A stretch of 5,559 bases of DNA, taken from assembly GCA_903860995.1 (NCBI GenBank), contig CAIOSS010000771.1, positions 1 to 5,559 on the forward strand, read 5' to 3'. This DNA comes from an uncultured delta proteobacterium. GTDB lineage: Bacteria; Myxococcota_A; Polyangia; Polyangiales; Ga0077539. Below the pieces are notes generated by a model. It saw only the letters and a list, made by a program, of their open reading frames with translations, had not been told where the DNA came from and did not search any database. Positions 5,158 through 5,559 of this stretch are shown here, in pieces; the stretch's first letter is position 1, and each line of letters starts with the position of its first letter. The position numbers and the translations under genes are program-made.

Positions 5158-5559
5158 TCAGCGGGCGATCGGGCGCACGCGGCGCCCCGCGCGAACGGCC
5201 GCGTCCGCCGGGGTGATCACCCGGTCGCGCTCGTCGAGCCCCCGGGTCACCTCCACGACGTCGGCGCCGCGCAGCCCGAGCGCCACACCGCGCCGGGCGG
5301 CGCGGCCGTCAGCGCCCACGATCCACACCCAGGGCGTGGGGGTTGCGGCGTCGTGCACCGCGACCGGCGGCAGCGTCAGGACCCCCGCCCGGCGGGCGAC
5401 CTCCACCTCGACGGACACGGTCATCGACGGTCGCAGGTAGTCGGGCGGGGAGGTGACCCGCAGCCGCACCTCGACGGTGCCGTGCAGGGCGTCGACCGTC
5501 GGCGCAAGGTAGCTCACCTCCGCGGCGAAGCGCCGGTCCGGGAAGGCCTCGGCCGAGGC
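5158..5559 (-). CDS. Periplasmic adaptor (membrane fusion protein, HlyD/MacA/AcrA type), C-terminal part
   Basis: The window holds the last 133 codons; the frame stays open to the right edge, so the GTG at 5517-5515 is an internal Val and not a start. Adaptors link an inner-membrane transporter to an outer-membrane channel. The first visible residues, EAFPDRRFAAEVSYLAPTVD, then HGTVEVRLRV and LRPSMTVSVEVEV, are the end of the beta-barrel domain typical of RND and MacA-like adaptors (the usual LRPGM is LRPSM here). After LTLPPVAVHD comes the membrane-proximal domain with VWIVGADGRAARRGVALG and VTRGLDERDRVIT, ending in RVRPIAR. The N-terminal anchor, lipoyl domain and coiled-coil hairpin lie outside the window, so the choice between MacA, DevB and RND-type adaptors is open. 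Its position 18 nt before an FtsX-type permease favours a MacA/DevB-like role. No outer-membrane channel gene is visible, although one could lie upstream. Confidence 0.92.
   Translation of the reverse strand, partial: ASAEAFPDRRFAAEVSYLAPTVDALHGTVEVRLRVTSPPDYLRPSMTVSVEVEVARRAGVLTLPPVAVHDAATPTPWVWIVGADGRAARRGVALGLRGADVVEVTRGLDERDRVITPADAAVRAGRRVRPIAR

Noticed and set aside
5158..5517. A complete 119-residue gene starting at the GTG at 5517-5515
   Set aside because: The frame continues to the window edge with typical adaptor beta-barrel sequence (AFPDRRFAAEV), so the GTG codes an internal Val.
1..5559. tRNA, rRNA, CRISPR array, insertion sequence or phage attachment site
   Set aside because: I saw no transposase or integrase motif, no regularly spaced repeats and no tRNA-like arms. 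Almost all of the window is accounted for by coding sequence.

Overview
The window is very GC-rich DNA (around 70% or more by eye) with strong G/C bias at codon third positions. A sigma-54 activator with a Fis-type HTH ending in GLQKKLRRLGI, a lipoprotein with a long Asp/Ala/Pro tether, and a FtsX-type export operon together suggest a myxobacterium-like member of Myxococcota (formerly Deltaproteobacteria). This placement is inferred from protein style only; there is no rRNA or other marker.

Layout, left to right. (1) Positions 1-886, plus strand: the 3' part of a sigma-54-dependent transcriptional activator (AAA+ domain from Walker A onward, plus DNA-binding HTH), cut by the left edge. A perfect 13-nt tandem duplication sits just before its stop codon and sets the reading frame in which it terminates. 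(2) Positions 890-1492, minus strand: a divergent Fe/Mn superoxide dismutase-family protein, convergent with the activator and only 3 nt from it. (3) Positions 1493-1664: a divergent intergenic region holding the ribosome binding sites of both flanking genes. (4) Positions 1665-2993, plus strand: an unrecognised lipoprotein with a clear lipobox, an acidic tether and about six beta-propeller-like repeats. (5) Positions 2994-3209: a convergent intergenic gap with two GC-rich inverted repeats and a coding-like minus-strand stretch that may be a gene remnant. (6) Positions 5559 down to 3210, minus strand: a three-gene operon encoding, in transcription order, a periplasmic adaptor (membrane fusion protein, cut by the right edge), a LolC/MacB/DevC-type permease and a LolD/MacB/DevA-type ATPase.

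The last three genes form a coherent machine. The ATPase binds the cytoplasmic face of the permease, and the adaptor extends from the permease through the periplasm, as in MacAB-TolC and cyanobacterial DevBCA exporters. The substrate cannot be told from sequence. The superoxide dismutase and the lipoprotein share a divergent upstream region but have no evident functional link. The activator's targets are unknown, and no convincing -24/-12 promoter was seen in the window.

No tRNA, rRNA, CRISPR array, transposase or attachment site was seen. The strongest unusual signals are the altered active-site surroundings of the superoxide dismutase, the stop-setting 13-nt duplication, and the coding-like remnant between the two convergent genes.
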